Assembly: GCA_947594425.1 (NCBI GenBank)
Contig: CANQED010000001.1
Span: forward strand, 186,001-250,000
Length of the DNA stretch: 64,000 nt
Reading direction: 5' to 3'
Source of the DNA: an uncultured Ruminiclostridium sp.
GTDB taxonomy: Bacteria; Bacillota; Clostridia; Oscillospirales; Ruminococcaceae
The translations under genes and the position numbers were made by a program. The notes beneath the pieces are model-generated. The model was not told the origin of the DNA. It saw only the letters and a program-made list of their open reading frames with translations, and searched no databases. This document shows, piece by piece, positions 51,751 to 61,487 of this stretch; positions within the stretch are counted from its first letter, which is position 1, and every line of letters begins with the position of its first letter.

Positions 51751-53493
51751 TCACCCTATCGTCAGCGCGGGAGCGTCAAACTCCGCCGCGTCGTGGTGCT
51801 TGTCGTAGAAGAATATCCACAGCGTGTCGTCCTTATCCGCGCTGCTGTCGTCGAGCTTTACTATTCGCAAATTCATAAAAGAACTATCTTTCTTTTGATA
51901 AGAAAACTGTACTACACCGTTTTGGCGGAGCGCCTCCTCAAGCTCGTTGTAATTAAGCACCTTATTAAACAGGTCGAGGTAATCCTCCTTGACGTATTTT
52001 TTAGCATAAAGGCTAAGCGCGCCGCTGTACTTAAGGTCCGCCTGCTGCAATTGCTCGAGAAAATGGTCGGGGATATAAATGTGGCGTATCGTATCCGAGC
52101 GCAGATTGACAAAATACACGCCCGCGTACCTCTCGGAGATAACCTGCAGGAAAGACTCGACGTCGTGCTTCTCGGCGAGGATACGCTCTAGCTCCTTATT
52201 CATCTCTCTATTCTTGCGGCGGTCGCCGTGACACTCATAATAGCGCCCCTTGTCCTCGCGCATAAGCTGCTCGGCGCAGGTTATCATCTTATGAATATCG
52301 GGCTCGTCGGATATCCCGACCGAGATGGCATAGTTATCTTTTTCAAGGTCGGCCTCCATCTTTTCGGTAAGCTCCGCGACCTCAGACTTTTTGAGCCGCC
52401 TTGTCAGCATGACAAATTCGTCTCCGCCTATCCTGTAAAGTATCTCGTCGGGAAAATATCTTCTCAGTGCGTCCGCGACACTGCACAGCATATCGTCGCC
52501 CTTTTTGTGACCGAGCAGATTATTTACCTCGTGCAGACCGTTTACGTCGATATAAAGGCAGGTGATAAAGCCGTTGTCGACCGCCTCGGTATCGGTGTTG
52601 AACTTGTGGCGGTTATTGAGCATAGTAAGAGCGTCGCGGCTAAAGGTGTTCTCGAGCTCGCGCAGATTATTGAGCTCTCTCATATACTCGTCGTGTATGT
52701 CCTTGACATAGAGTATCACCACCTGACGGTCGTCGGTGTATTCTATACTCGGGGTGAGGTCCATCTGCACCCAGTGGTACATATCCCCCGACCGCCTGCG
52801 GTAGCGGCAGCTTTTCTTTGTGCGGTCGGCTTTAAACTCCCGCCGCAGCTTTTCGATATCGGTAAACTTTTTATACGCCTCGCGGTCGTGCTCGTGTACT
52901 CCGCCGCCGTCGCAAAACTCTTTCCACCACTCGGATATGCGGGTATAATTGCTGATAGCGTCGGCCTCGCTGTCGTCCACCTTTACGGCAAAAAAAGTAT
53001 CGTTCGTAAGATTTATCTTAAGTATCTTGTGGTACATCACCGAGAGCGTCGCTACCGCGTCCATCATAGTAATGGTATCGGGGTCCGCGTCCCTCCATGT
53101 AAACAGCGCGTAAGGGTTTTCCTTAGAAAAATCGTGCGGCGCGATTATCGCAAAGGTCATCCATATCTCGCCGCTCGGCGATTTTCTCATATAGCTGTGT
53201 ATCAGCCTTTTGCCGCGGGTGAGCAAGCGCCCCATAACGTATTCGCGGTCGGAAAATCTGTAATAATCCCTCGCATAATCGGGGCTTATCAGCCCGTCCT
53301 GCACCTGCCTTGCAATGTACTCATAAATATCCGTAACGTTATCATATTGCGGATCGTTTAGAGCGTCGTCCTTTTTCAAAAACTCGTACTCTCCGGTAAC
53401 GACATTTACCCTTGCCAGCTTTAAATAATTGTCGACTAAAGTCCTCTCGGCGAAAGAATAAATATCGTCCTGCGAATGTTTATCGTCCGACAT
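51751..53493 (-). CDS. Diguanylate cyclase with PAS-like sensor and C-terminal extension
   Basis: GGDEF proteins make cyclic di-GMP. The 580-residue product has an N-terminal region (1-150), a PAS-like segment (about 160-270, with CRYRRRSGDMYHWVQMDLTP), and a GGDEF domain (about 285-400) with DALTMLNNRHKF, YIDVNGLHEVNN and an intact GGDEF at 356-360. No RxxD inhibitory site lies five residues before it. A further 170-residue region without a known motif follows. There is no membrane segment, so it is cytosolic. It follows aroB by 37 bases. Confidence 0.88.
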   Translation of the reverse strand: MSDDKHSQDDIYSFAERTLVDNYLKLARVNVVTGEYEFLKKDDALNDPQYDNVTDIYEYIARQVQDGLISPDYARDYYRFSDREYVMGRLLTRGKRLIHSYMRKSPSGEIWMTFAIIAPHDFSKENPYALFTWRDADPDTITMMDAVATLSVMYHKILKINLTNDTFFAVKVDDSEADAISNYTRISEWWKEFCDGGGVHEHDREAYKKFTDIEKLRREFKADRTKKSCRYRRRSGDMYHWVQMDLTPSIEYTDDRQVVILYVKDIHDEYMRELNNLRELENTFSRDALTMLNNRHKFNTDTEAVDNGFITCLYIDVNGLHEVNNLLGHKKGDDMLCSVADALRRYFPDEILYRIGGDEFVMLTRRLKKSEVAELTEKMEADLEKDNYAISVGISDEPDIHKMITCAEQLMREDKGRYYECHGDRRKNREMNKELERILAEKHDVESFLQVISERYAGVYFVNLRSDTIRHIYIPDHFLEQLQQADLKYSGALSLYAKKYVKEDYLDLFNKVLNYNELEEALRQNGVVQFSYQKKDSSFMNLRIVKLDDSSADKDDTLWIFFYDKHHDAAEFDAPALTIG

Positions 53494-53530
53494 ATTCCTT
53501 TCTTCTCTCCTTCCTTTACCGTCAAATATA

Positions 53531-54640
53531 TCAAAGCTTCTCCAAAACAGACGCGATAAGCTCCTCGTCTATCTGCTTAGAGTAGCGATTTTCGCCAAAG
53601 CACATCATTTCGCCTATTTCCTTTTGGAACACGAACCTGAGCTTGCCGTCCCTGACCTTTTTATCGGTGTAAAGCTTCTGTAACAGGTCTTTCTTCTTTA
53701 CATATACGGGGACGGACACAGGCAGCCCCGCCTTAGCAAGCAGTGCTATTACCCTGTCGGCGTTTTGCTTAGAAATATACCCGAGCAAATTGCCGAGCCT
53801 TACCTCGGCGGCGAGCCCCACTGCTACGGCCTCGCCGTGCAGCAGCTCATAGTCGCTGACCGTTTCAAGCGCTCTGCCGACGGTGTGCCCAAGGTTGAGT
53901 ACCTCTCTGAGCCCCGACTCGCGCTCGTCGAGCATTACGACCTTATACTTTATCTCGCAGTTCATACGCGCGATATATTCGCAGGCATAATCGTTGCAGA
54001 TGAGTATATTGTCTATATTGTCCTCAAGAAAATTAAACAATTGCACCGAGCCTATGCAGGCGTGCTTTATCGTCTCGGCAAGCCCGCTGCGTATCTGCCG
54101 CTCGGGCAATGTCTTCCACGCGTCTATGTCTATGTATACCTTTTTCGGCTGGTTAAAAAGACCGATAAGGTTGGTGGCGAGCGGGGTATCCACCGCGGTC
54201 TTGCCGCCGATAGACGCGTCCGCCGCCGCAAGCAGGGTGGTGGAATATATCAAAAACGGCACCCCCCTGCCGTATGTCCCCGCCGTAAAGCCCGCAAGGT
54301 CTGACACTACCCCGCCTCCGACTGCGATGATACAGCAGTCGCGCCGATACCCCTTTTGCAGCATAGAGTCCTCGACAAATTCTTTCATGGCGCGGGTCTT
54401 GGATTTTTCCCCCGCAGGGATAACAAAAATATCCGAGGAGTAGCCCGCCTCGGTAAGCATATTATGCAGCTTTATCGCATACAGATCGCGTACGTTAGTG
54501 TCGGTGACTATGGCAAATTTGCGCACACCTCCGACTAAGCCGCCCTTAAGGTCGTCTATAAGGGCGCCGTACAGCTCTCTGCCTATTTCTATCTCGTAAG
54601 AGTCGTCTATCGTCTTTTTAAGTTCGCAGTTGAATTTCAT
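53531..54640 (-). CDS. aroB: 3-dehydroquinate synthase
   Basis: AroB turns DAHP into 3-dehydroquinate in the shikimate pathway, which feeds chorismate to TrpE. The 369-residue product has the NAD-binding IIAVGGGVVSDLAGFTAGTYGRGV, the IYSTTLLAAADASIGGKTAVD segment, LAETIKHACIG, and the zinc-site LNLGHTVGRALE and LLHGEAVAVG. The start is an ATG just after a GTG, and the gene overlaps the rlmN end by 23 bases, so it is in the lon operon. Confidence 0.95.
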   Translation of the reverse strand: MKFNCELKKTIDDSYEIEIGRELYGALIDDLKGGLVGGVRKFAIVTDTNVRDLYAIKLHNMLTEAGYSSDIFVIPAGEKSKTRAMKEFVEDSMLQKGYRRDCCIIAVGGGVVSDLAGFTAGTYGRGVPFLIYSTTLLAAADASIGGKTAVDTPLATNLIGLFNQPKKVYIDIDAWKTLPERQIRSGLAETIKHACIGSVQLFNFLEDNIDNILICNDYACEYIARMNCEIKYKVVMLDERESGLREVLNLGHTVGRALETVSDYELLHGEAVAVGLAAEVRLGNLLGYISKQNADRVIALLAKAGLPVSVPVYVKKKDLLQKLYTDKKVRDGKLRFVFQKEIGEMMCFGENRYSKQIDEELIASVLEKL

Positions 54641-55661
54641 CACTTGGTGCCTTTCCTATGACCGAGCTTCTCAGTTGACCGCAGCCCGCGTTTATCTCCC
54701 CGCCGAATTTTCTTCTCAGCGTAACGCGCACTCCCCTGCCTTTAAGCATGCGGTAAAACTGCATAAGCCTGTCGCTTTTATTATATTCGCCGCCGTCGGT
54801 CGTGTTGTATTCTATCAGATTGACGGTAAAATCCCCGCTAAGCGCGAGCGTACTCAACGCATACGCGTCGTCGTCGCCGTCATTTATCCCGCTAAGCAGT
54901 GTGTATTCGAGCAACACTCGCCTGTTAGTAAGCTTAGCGTACCGCGCCGCCGCGCGCATACATTCTGCTAACGGATATTTTTTATTTATCGGCATAAGCC
55001 GTGTGCGCTTATCGTCAAATGCCGCGTGCAGACTTAGCGCGAGGGAGCAGGGTCTTTGCCTTTTTGCAAATCTATCTATCCCGCCGACAATGCCGCAGGT
55101 CGATACCGTCACCCTTTTAGGCGGTACAGCGAGGGCGTTGTCGTCGGTGATGATATCGCAAAAGTCGCTCACCGCGTCGTAATTGTCGAACGGCTCGCCT
55201 ATCCCCATTACCGATACGTTGGTTATTTTTATATTCAGCGCCCTTTCGATATACAGCAGCTGGGATACCATTTCGCCCGCCGTAAGACTGCGGGTGCGCC
55301 CGTTTTTCCCGCTTTGGCAAAAGACGCAGCCCATAGCGCAGCCGACCTGCGAGGACACGCATACGCTGCTGCCGTAATTTTGCCGCATAAGCACCGACTC
55401 GATGTATTCCCCGTCCGACAGGCGTAAAAGAAATTTCACACAGTCGTCCGTCTCTATCCGCTTTACTTCATGTGGGAATACAAACTCGTACCGCTCGCTT
55501 AGCGCCCGCTTTATCCTGCCGCCGGTATTGCTCATATCGTCAAAGCTCCGTGCGTGATATCGGTATATATCCTTAAATATATTATTTACCGCCGCGCGCG
55601 AAGCCCCGTACCCCGACAATAAGCTCTCCGCCATACTCGGGGTCAGCGAATATATATCCAT
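54618..55661 (-). CDS. rlmN: RlmN-family radical SAM rRNA methyltransferase
   Basis: RlmN methylates C2 of A2503 in 23S rRNA and A37 of some tRNAs. The 347-residue product has the radical SAM motif CxxxCxxC in QVGCAMGCVFCQSG, the SAM-binding GIGEPFDNYD, SLHAAFDDKR, RLMPINKKYP and the methyl-carrying Cys in NAGCGQL. It is somewhat divergent from standard RlmN in the GIGEP and CQSGKNG segments, so a Cfr-like relative cannot be fully excluded. It follows engB after one base. Confidence 0.82.
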   Translation of the reverse strand: MDIYSLTPSMAESLLSGYGASRAAVNNIFKDIYRYHARSFDDMSNTGGRIKRALSERYEFVFPHEVKRIETDDCVKFLLRLSDGEYIESVLMRQNYGSSVCVSSQVGCAMGCVFCQSGKNGRTRSLTAGEMVSQLLYIERALNIKITNVSVMGIGEPFDNYDAVSDFCDIITDDNALAVPPKRVTVSTCGIVGGIDRFAKRQRPCSLALSLHAAFDDKRTRLMPINKKYPLAECMRAAARYAKLTNRRVLLEYTLLSGINDGDDDAYALSTLALSGDFTVNLIEYNTTDGGEYNKSDRLMQFYRMLKGRGVRVTLRRKFGGEINAGCGQLRSSVIGKAPSDEIQLRT

Positions 55662-55662
55662 A

Positions 55663-56250
55663 TCAGCCCATTGCCTCTTCGAGCAATTGTTTAAGCTCGT
55701 CTATGCCCTCTCCCGATACGGAGGATACCTCTATGCGCCTTATATCCGCATATTCCGAGAGCTCTGCGTCAAGCTCACCGCGCCGCCTTTCGCGCTCGGT
55801 CTTTTTGAGCTTGTCAGCCTTTGTCAGCACTATCACGAACGGTATGCCGCTCTGCCGTAAAAAGTCGAGCATAGTCATATCGTCCTTTGACGGCGGGTGG
55901 CGCATATCTATAAGCTGCACCACCGTCGAGATACGCCTGTTTTGGGCAAAATACCCGTCCACCAGCGCCGACCAGCGCCTTTGCTCGTCGCGCGCCGCCT
56001 TAGCATAGCCGTAGCCCGGCAGGTCGACAAAGTACACCTCGTCGACCTTGTAGAAGTTTACGGTTATCGTCTTGCCGGGTACGCCGCTCACCCTCGCGAG
56101 CGACTTTCGCATAAGCAGCTTATTTATCAGCGAGCTTTTCCCCACGTTGCTCCTGCCCGAGAATGCCGCCTCAGCCCTGTCGGAGGGCGGCAATTGCTTA
56201 GCAAGCCCGCAGGAGGTATAAAAAGCCGCCTTATTATAATTTATCTTCAT
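55663..56250 (-). CDS. engB: Ribosome biogenesis GTPase EngB/YsxC
   Basis: EngB is a small essential GTPase for 50S assembly. The 195-residue product has G1 GRSNVGKSSLINKLL, G2 in PGKTITVNFY, G3 VDLPGYGYA, G4 LTKADK and G5 VSSVSGEG. It is directly next to lon, an arrangement common in Firmicutes, with two bases between the genes. Confidence 0.95.
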   Translation of the reverse strand: MKINYNKAAFYTSCGLAKQLPPSDRAEAAFSGRSNVGKSSLINKLLMRKSLARVSGVPGKTITVNFYKVDEVYFVDLPGYGYAKAARDEQRRWSALVDGYFAQNRRISTVVQLIDMRHPPSKDDMTMLDFLRQSGIPFVIVLTKADKLKKTERERRRGELDAELSEYADIRRIEVSSVSGEGIDELKQLLEEAMG

Positions 56251-56252
56251 AC

Positions 56253-58682
56253 TTATCCCTTGCGCGATGAGGGGATATGCCCGCTGCCCTTTCTCACGGT
56301 CACCGCGTCTGAGACGCTCATCTCTGGGAGCGGCTTTATCGTATCCGAGATTGAATTAGTCTGTACCAGCGCGGTATCGAGCACCGTCCTTATATCGTCC
56401 GCGAGGACAAAATTAAGGTTGTCGAGTATCACGTCGTCAAGCTCGCTCATATCCGCCTCGTTTTCTTTGGGTATGATGACGGTCTTTACCCCCGCCTTAT
56501 ACGCCGCCATGGTCTTTTCTCTCAGTCCCCCGATAGGCAGCACCTTTCCGCGCAGGGTTATCTCGCCCGTCATAGCTATATCTCTGCGCACCGCCGTATT
56601 GGAAAGCGCGGAGATAAGCGCGGTGGTCATAGTCACACCCGCCGACGGTCCGTCCTTAGGAACGGCGCCCTCGGGTGCGTGGATATGTATATCCTTTGTC
56701 TTATAAAAGTCGGGGTCTATCTCATATTTTCTCGCAAGACTGCGCGTAAGGCTTACGGCTATCTTTGCGGACTCTTTCATAACGTCGCCGAGCTGACCTG
56801 TTATCTCTATCTTACCCGTGCCGTCTAACACGAGTACCTCTAGCGGCATTATCACGCCGCCCACCGACGTCCACGCAAGCCCGTTTACCAGTCCCACCTC
56901 GTCTAGCGGCGGTATATCATCCGATAGGTATTTCGGCGGTCCGAGCAGCTCTACAAGGTCTGCGGGCTTTACGCTGACCTTTTGCACCTCGCCGCTGACA
57001 AGCTTTTTCAGCGCCTTGCGGCAAAGAGACGCTATCGTGCGCTCCAGCGTTCTTACGCCCGCCTCTTTGGTGTACTTATCTATTATCGCGTACAATGCCG
57101 CGTCGGTTATCTTAAAGTCCTTTACCTTAAGCCCGTGCTTTTGATTTTGCTTGGGTATAAGGTGCTTTTTGGCTATCTGGAACTTTTCCTCGCGGGTATA
57201 GCTGCCCAGCTCGATTATATCCATTCTGTCAAGCAGCGGCGCGGGTATCGTGTCTAGCGTATTAGCGGTGGTTATAAACAATACGCGGCTTAGATCTAAC
57301 GGTATTTCGAGATAATGATCCCTAAACGCAAAGTTCTGCTCGCTGTCGAGCACCTCGAGCATGGCGCTCGCGGGGTCGCCCTTATAGTCGCCGCCGAGCT
57401 TGTCTATCTCGTCGAGCAGCATAACCGGGTTCATAGAGCCCGCCTGCGTAAGCCCCTTTACTATGCGGCCGGGCATAGACCCGAGATAGGTCTTTCTGTG
57501 ACCTCTTATCTCCGCCTCGTCGTGTACGCCGCCGAGCGACACGCGTACGTATTTTCTGCCGAGCGCCTTAGCTATAGACTTTGCGACGGAGGTCTTGCCA
57601 ACGCCGGGAGGTCCTACAAGGCAGATTATCTGCCCCTTTTTGTCGGCGTTTTCCCAGCGGTTGAGCGCCACTATCTCAAGTATACGCTCCTTTACCTTTT
57701 TAAGCCCGTAATGATCCTTTTCGAGCTGCTTTTGCGCCCTGTCTATGTCAATATGCTCGTGGGTGTATTTTTTCCACGGCAATTCGAGCACCGTATCGAG
57801 GTACGAGCGTATCACCGCCGCCTCCTGTGAGCCGGGTCCGAGCTTTAACAGCTTGCCGCACTCGCGGATAAGCTTGTCGTGCGCCTCGGGGTCGGTCACC
57901 GCGTCGTCTATCTTATCCATATAGTTGTACGCCTCGGACTGCTCGTCGGCGTCGCCGAGCTGATTGGAGATTATGCGCATCTGCTCGCGCAGATAAAAAT
58001 CGCGCTGGTTCCTGTCTATGCTCTCGCGCACCTGCTCGTTTATCTGCTGCTCCAGCCTGATTATGCTTATTTCTTCATTCAGCGCGGTTATCAACATCTG
58101 CGCGCGCTTTTTCAGCGTGCCGCACTCGAGCAGCACCTGCTTTACCTCGGTGCGAAGATATATGTTGAATATGATTAGCTCGGTCAGCCGCTCGATGTCT
58201 TTCTCGGCTAGCACGCCCTTATATAATTCTTTAGGCATCTTAGGCGAAACCTCGCCGTAGCGGGTAAACGCCGATGTCAGCATACGGCGCAAAGCGTCCT
58301 TTTCCGTATCGGACATCTTATCCGACGGCGGCGGCAATTCCTTTACCGACGCTATAAGATAGGGGTCGCTTTGTACAAAGTCGTCAAGGTCCGCCGCCTC
58401 TAAGCCCTCTACAAGCAGTCTTATCGAGCCGTCGGGGGTATTAAGCGTCTGGCGTATCTGTGCGATAACTCCCGTCACAAACACCTTTGACACGCTTACA
58501 TCATCGTCGCGCTCGTCGCGCTGGGTCACAAGAAAGATCCTTCTGTCCCCCTCTACAGCCGCCTTTATCGCCTTTGCCGAGCGCTTTCGCGACACGTCAA
58601 AATGCAATATCATATGCGGAAATATCACAAGTCCGCGCAGCGAGATGGCAGGCAGCAGTGTAGGCTGCTTTTCTGTCCTCAT
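56253..58682 (-). CDS. lon: ATP-dependent protease Lon
   Basis: Lon degrades damaged and regulatory proteins. The ATG at 58682 has AAAGGA eight bases upstream; the ATG at 58691 overlaps that site. The 809-residue product has the LON N-domain, a coiled-coil, an AAA+ module (Walker A CLVGPPGVGKTSVAKSIA, VRVSLGGVHDEAEIRGHRKTY, Walker B MLLDEIDKL) and the protease domain with the catalytic Ser in PKDGPSAGVTM and Lys in the IGGLREKTMAAYKAG segment. A good promoter lies upstream. It leads the operon lon-engB-rlmN-aroB-GGDEF. Confidence 0.96.
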   Translation of the reverse strand: MRTEKQPTLLPAISLRGLVIFPHMILHFDVSRKRSAKAIKAAVEGDRRIFLVTQRDERDDDVSVSKVFVTGVIAQIRQTLNTPDGSIRLLVEGLEAADLDDFVQSDPYLIASVKELPPPSDKMSDTEKDALRRMLTSAFTRYGEVSPKMPKELYKGVLAEKDIERLTELIIFNIYLRTEVKQVLLECGTLKKRAQMLITALNEEISIIRLEQQINEQVRESIDRNQRDFYLREQMRIISNQLGDADEQSEAYNYMDKIDDAVTDPEAHDKLIRECGKLLKLGPGSQEAAVIRSYLDTVLELPWKKYTHEHIDIDRAQKQLEKDHYGLKKVKERILEIVALNRWENADKKGQIICLVGPPGVGKTSVAKSIAKALGRKYVRVSLGGVHDEAEIRGHRKTYLGSMPGRIVKGLTQAGSMNPVMLLDEIDKLGGDYKGDPASAMLEVLDSEQNFAFRDHYLEIPLDLSRVLFITTANTLDTIPAPLLDRMDIIELGSYTREEKFQIAKKHLIPKQNQKHGLKVKDFKITDAALYAIIDKYTKEAGVRTLERTIASLCRKALKKLVSGEVQKVSVKPADLVELLGPPKYLSDDIPPLDEVGLVNGLAWTSVGGVIMPLEVLVLDGTGKIEITGQLGDVMKESAKIAVSLTRSLARKYEIDPDFYKTKDIHIHAPEGAVPKDGPSAGVTMTTALISALSNTAVRRDIAMTGEITLRGKVLPIGGLREKTMAAYKAGVKTVIIPKENEADMSELDDVILDNLNFVLADDIRTVLDTALVQTNSISDTIKPLPEMSVSDAVTVRKGSGHIPSSRKG

Positions 58683-58759
58683 AGATTTCATCCTTTCATT
58701 AACTACCGCAAATAAAAATATACTCCTAAACAGTCGGAATGCTTATCCGACTTCCTCTA

Positions 58760-58788
58760 ATTATACTATAAAACCTTAGAATTTGCAA
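58760..58788 (-). promoter_or_regulatory. lon operon promoter
   Basis: Minus strand TTGCAA (58783-58788), 17-base spacer, TATAAT (58760-58765). A short stem (AGTCGGA with TCCGACT, 58732-58752) lies in the leader. Confidence 0.75.
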
Positions 58789-58819
58789 GTGTAATTTATG
58801 TAATCTCTGTAATTATCTG

Positions 58820-60133
58820 CTACTTTTCGAGCAGGCTTTTATAGTGCCTGCCCCTTTCCTCAAAGTTTTTATACGTCCCATAGCTTGCCGCCGCGGGAGA
58901 GAGTATGCACCGTACCGCGGTATGCTCTTTAGCCAGCCTTACCGCCTCGACCATATCCTCGGCAAATAGCTTATTGATATGCGGGGCGGTGACTTCACGC
59001 GCGGCGCGCACGCCGCTTTGCGGCAGGATAATAAGATTTTTTAAAGCGAGATCGGCATTTAAAAATTCCGCTAGCGGGGTATACGATACCCCCCTATCCA
59101 TACCGCCGATTATCAGCGTATCGGTGTCGGGGTACGCCTGTAAGGCGGCTATCGCCGTCTCGGGCGCGGTGGATATGCTGTCGTTGATATACTCGGCACC
59201 TTTTATCGTACAGACATATTCAAGCCTGTGCTCTAATGGGGAGAAATCGCCTAGCGCCCTTAAGCACTCGTCCGGGTCGCAGCCCGCCGCCTTTGCCGCA
59301 TACAGCGATATAGCAATATTGTACAGATTGTGCTCGCCCTTAAGGCGGGTATCTATCCTGTCGGCGGGATAATACATATCCCGCAAAAATATCCCGCCGT
59401 CCCGCGTGCCGATATCCCCCGCCGATATCCCCGCCGTGACAGTATGCGCCTTTGGGCTTTCGCTCAGCTCCTTATACAGCCCGTCATTTATTATCAGCGT
59501 GTCGTTTTCGCCTTGATAGCGGAAAATATTAAGCTTTGCGCTGCGATAGTCGTCAAAGTCCACATAGTGGTCAAGGTGCTCGGGAAATACGTTTAGCAAT
59601 ACCGCTATATCGGGCGACGCCTTGACATATTCGAGCTGGTGGCAGGACAGCTCGCACACTACCGCGTCCGCCTGCTCGAACTCTTTAGCGCGCATAAGCG
59701 GCGGCACCCCGATATTGCCGATAAGCATAGTCCTCTTGCCGCAGGACGATAAAAAGTGATATATCAGCGACGAGGTGGTAGATTTACCTTTTGTACCCGT
59801 AACGCCTATGACCTTTGTCGGGCAATAGCGCAAGAAAAGATCCGCCTGACAGGTTATCCTGCTTTTTATTTCCTCGCTGACGGTGTTTTTTAGGGCTAAT
59901 CCCGGGGCTTTCATAATTATATCGTATTCGTCAAGGCGGGACAAATACCCCTCCCCGCTGTACACCTCGCAGCCCTCCGCGCCCTCGACAGGGTTTTTAT
60001 CGGCGACGGATATTTTTTTACAGCAGTCGAGCTCCCTCAGCAGCTCTAGGGTAGAGCGCCCCTCTCTGCCAAAGCCTGCTATCACGACGCTTTTGCCGCA
60101 GAAAAAGTCCCTCAATTTATCGTATATGCTCAT
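58820..60133 (-). CDS. murD2: MurD-type UDP-MurNAc-L-alanine:glutamate ligase, likely L-Glu type (MurD2)
   Basis: The 437-residue product is a Mur ligase: GFGREGRS near the start, the ATP loop GVTGTKGKSTTSS (113-119 for GTKGKST), LNVFPEHLDHY, GEHNLYN, FSPLEHRLEYV and GGMDRG. The usual MurD motif NDSKATN, close to the substrate site, reads NDSISTAPE here. It overlaps the murL gene by four bases (ATGA). In Xanthomonas, MurD2 adds L-Glu and MurL then inverts it, so this gene may add L-Glu and not D-Glu. That substrate choice is an inference from the neighbour and the motif change. It could also be the only MurD of the cell. Confidence 0.82.
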   Translation of the reverse strand: MSIYDKLRDFFCGKSVVIAGFGREGRSTLELLRELDCCKKISVADKNPVEGAEGCEVYSGEGYLSRLDEYDIIMKAPGLALKNTVSEEIKSRITCQADLFLRYCPTKVIGVTGTKGKSTTSSLIYHFLSSCGKRTMLIGNIGVPPLMRAKEFEQADAVVCELSCHQLEYVKASPDIAVLLNVFPEHLDHYVDFDDYRSAKLNIFRYQGENDTLIINDGLYKELSESPKAHTVTAGISAGDIGTRDGGIFLRDMYYPADRIDTRLKGEHNLYNIAISLYAAKAAGCDPDECLRALGDFSPLEHRLEYVCTIKGAEYINDSISTAPETAIAALQAYPDTDTLIIGGMDRGVSYTPLAEFLNADLALKNLIILPQSGVRAAREVTAPHINKLFAEDMVEAVRLAKEHTAVRCILSPAAASYGTYKNFEERGRHYKSLLEK

Positions 60134-61473
60134 TTTTCCTCCTCCGCTCTTTTAGCGGCGCTTTTTACTATACCGATTAGCTCTGTCGGCACAAAATTAT
60201 CCGTGTCAAAATAAGCCGTCGGGTCGTATTGCTTAATATCGGGGTTTTGCTCGATATAGCGGCTTATCAGCCTCGGCACGGGTTCTCCCCTGCTTTCTCT
60301 CAGCCTTGCGGCGCGGTATATCGCATATCTTACCTCCGACTTTGTCCCCACGCACTCGAACGGCTTGTCGACATTGTCGTACACAAGCCCGTCGAACATA
60401 CCCGACATCTCCTCATCGTCCGCCATATTCCTGCCGAAAATGCCGACAAGCGTCTTATCGTCTAAAAAAGCCGACAGCAGTACATACACATACAGACACT
60501 TTGCGCAGGCGGCGCACCAGGTGTCGGTCTTAGAGCCGAGGTTGCAGCTCTGGAAAACGCTAAAGTACTCCTTATGCCTTACAAATTCCGCCGCTATCTG
60601 GTACTCATTCAGCGGGCGCAGCAGGCTGAAGTATTCTATCCCGCCGCCGAGATATTTTTGCGCGTACTCTCTGAAATCCCGCTCAAACTCGGTACTCTTG
60701 CTGTATTGATGATTTATCGAGGTGCCGCTGACGTTGGCCTCGTTAGCGCTACTCTCATTGGACAGCGTGATATATTTTTTTCCGCAAAGGTACGCTGCCA
60801 AGAACGCCGAGAAAGCCACCACCGCCGAGAACGGCGTATGCCCGTTAAGCCACCCCGCCGCGTTGCGAGCAAGGAGCTCCTTATCTATCGAGCGCCTAAG
60901 CCCGATTATTTTATCGTCCGAATAGCCCGCCGTATGTGCGCACCCCATAGTCGCCCCGCGCGGGTTTATTATGTAGCACAGCGTATCGTCCTTATACCCG
61001 CGCAGCAGCTCTAGCGTCACTATGCTGTCCTTACCCCCGCCGACGGGGATAAGAAATCCGCTTAAGCTCTTATCGCAGGTATAGCTTGCCCCCTGCGTAT
61101 TTTGCGGCAGTATCGTCATAAAGCTGTCAAAATCGGGGGTAATGCCGTTTTTATAGAAAAATTCGCCGAGCCCGCCGAAGTACAGCTTTTTCCACCACTT
61201 ACACTGCTCCTCGCTCAGCGTCCCGCAGTTTACCCTGACTATAGGCGGGCAGGCGCACTTCCAGTAACTGACAAGCTCCGCCATACCGATACTGAATATG
61301 ATATTCTCGGCGACATGGTCGATATTCGTCATAAGCTGCCGAGGGCACTTCCACGACGGATAAAAGTGATATTCGTCTATCGAAAAATGAAAGGAAAATC
61401 CGTCCTCATCTATGCTGTACCCGTGGTATATAAACTCTTTATGCTCCTGTCGCAATTTGTCGTATAATGTCAT
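60130..61473 (-). CDS. murL: UDP-MurNAc-L-alanyl-L-glutamate epimerase MurL
   Basis: MurL inverts the terminal L-Glu of UDP-MurNAc-L-Ala-L-Glu to D-Glu, using ATP, in a peptidoglycan route found in Xanthomonas. The 447-residue product matches my knowledge of that family in length and in its fixed segments: a PP-loop-like GGGKDS (145-150), LSNESSAN (237-244), NHQYSKS (254-260), FSLLRPLNE, a Cys cluster (C310, C320-x2-C323-x2-C326), GIFGRN, and KPFECVG (370-376). GGAGG precedes the ATG. It lies between tmcAL and a MurD homologue, overlapping the latter. Confidence 0.85.
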   Translation of the reverse strand: MTLYDKLRQEHKEFIYHGYSIDEDGFSFHFSIDEYHFYPSWKCPRQLMTNIDHVAENIIFSIGMAELVSYWKCACPPIVRVNCGTLSEEQCKWWKKLYFGGLGEFFYKNGITPDFDSFMTILPQNTQGASYTCDKSLSGFLIPVGGGKDSIVTLELLRGYKDDTLCYIINPRGATMGCAHTAGYSDDKIIGLRRSIDKELLARNAAGWLNGHTPFSAVVAFSAFLAAYLCGKKYITLSNESSANEANVSGTSINHQYSKSTEFERDFREYAQKYLGGGIEYFSLLRPLNEYQIAAEFVRHKEYFSVFQSCNLGSKTDTWCAACAKCLYVYVLLSAFLDDKTLVGIFGRNMADDEEMSGMFDGLVYDNVDKPFECVGTKSEVRYAIYRAARLRESRGEPVPRLISRYIEQNPDIKQYDPTAYFDTDNFVPTELIGIVKSAAKRAEEEK

Positions 61474-61487
61474 TTACTTTTCCTCCG

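Noticed and set aside
52228-53361. A 377-codon open frame opposite the diguanylate cyclase gene
   Set aside because: Antisense to a gene with an intact GGDEF motif; no motif or start signal of its own.
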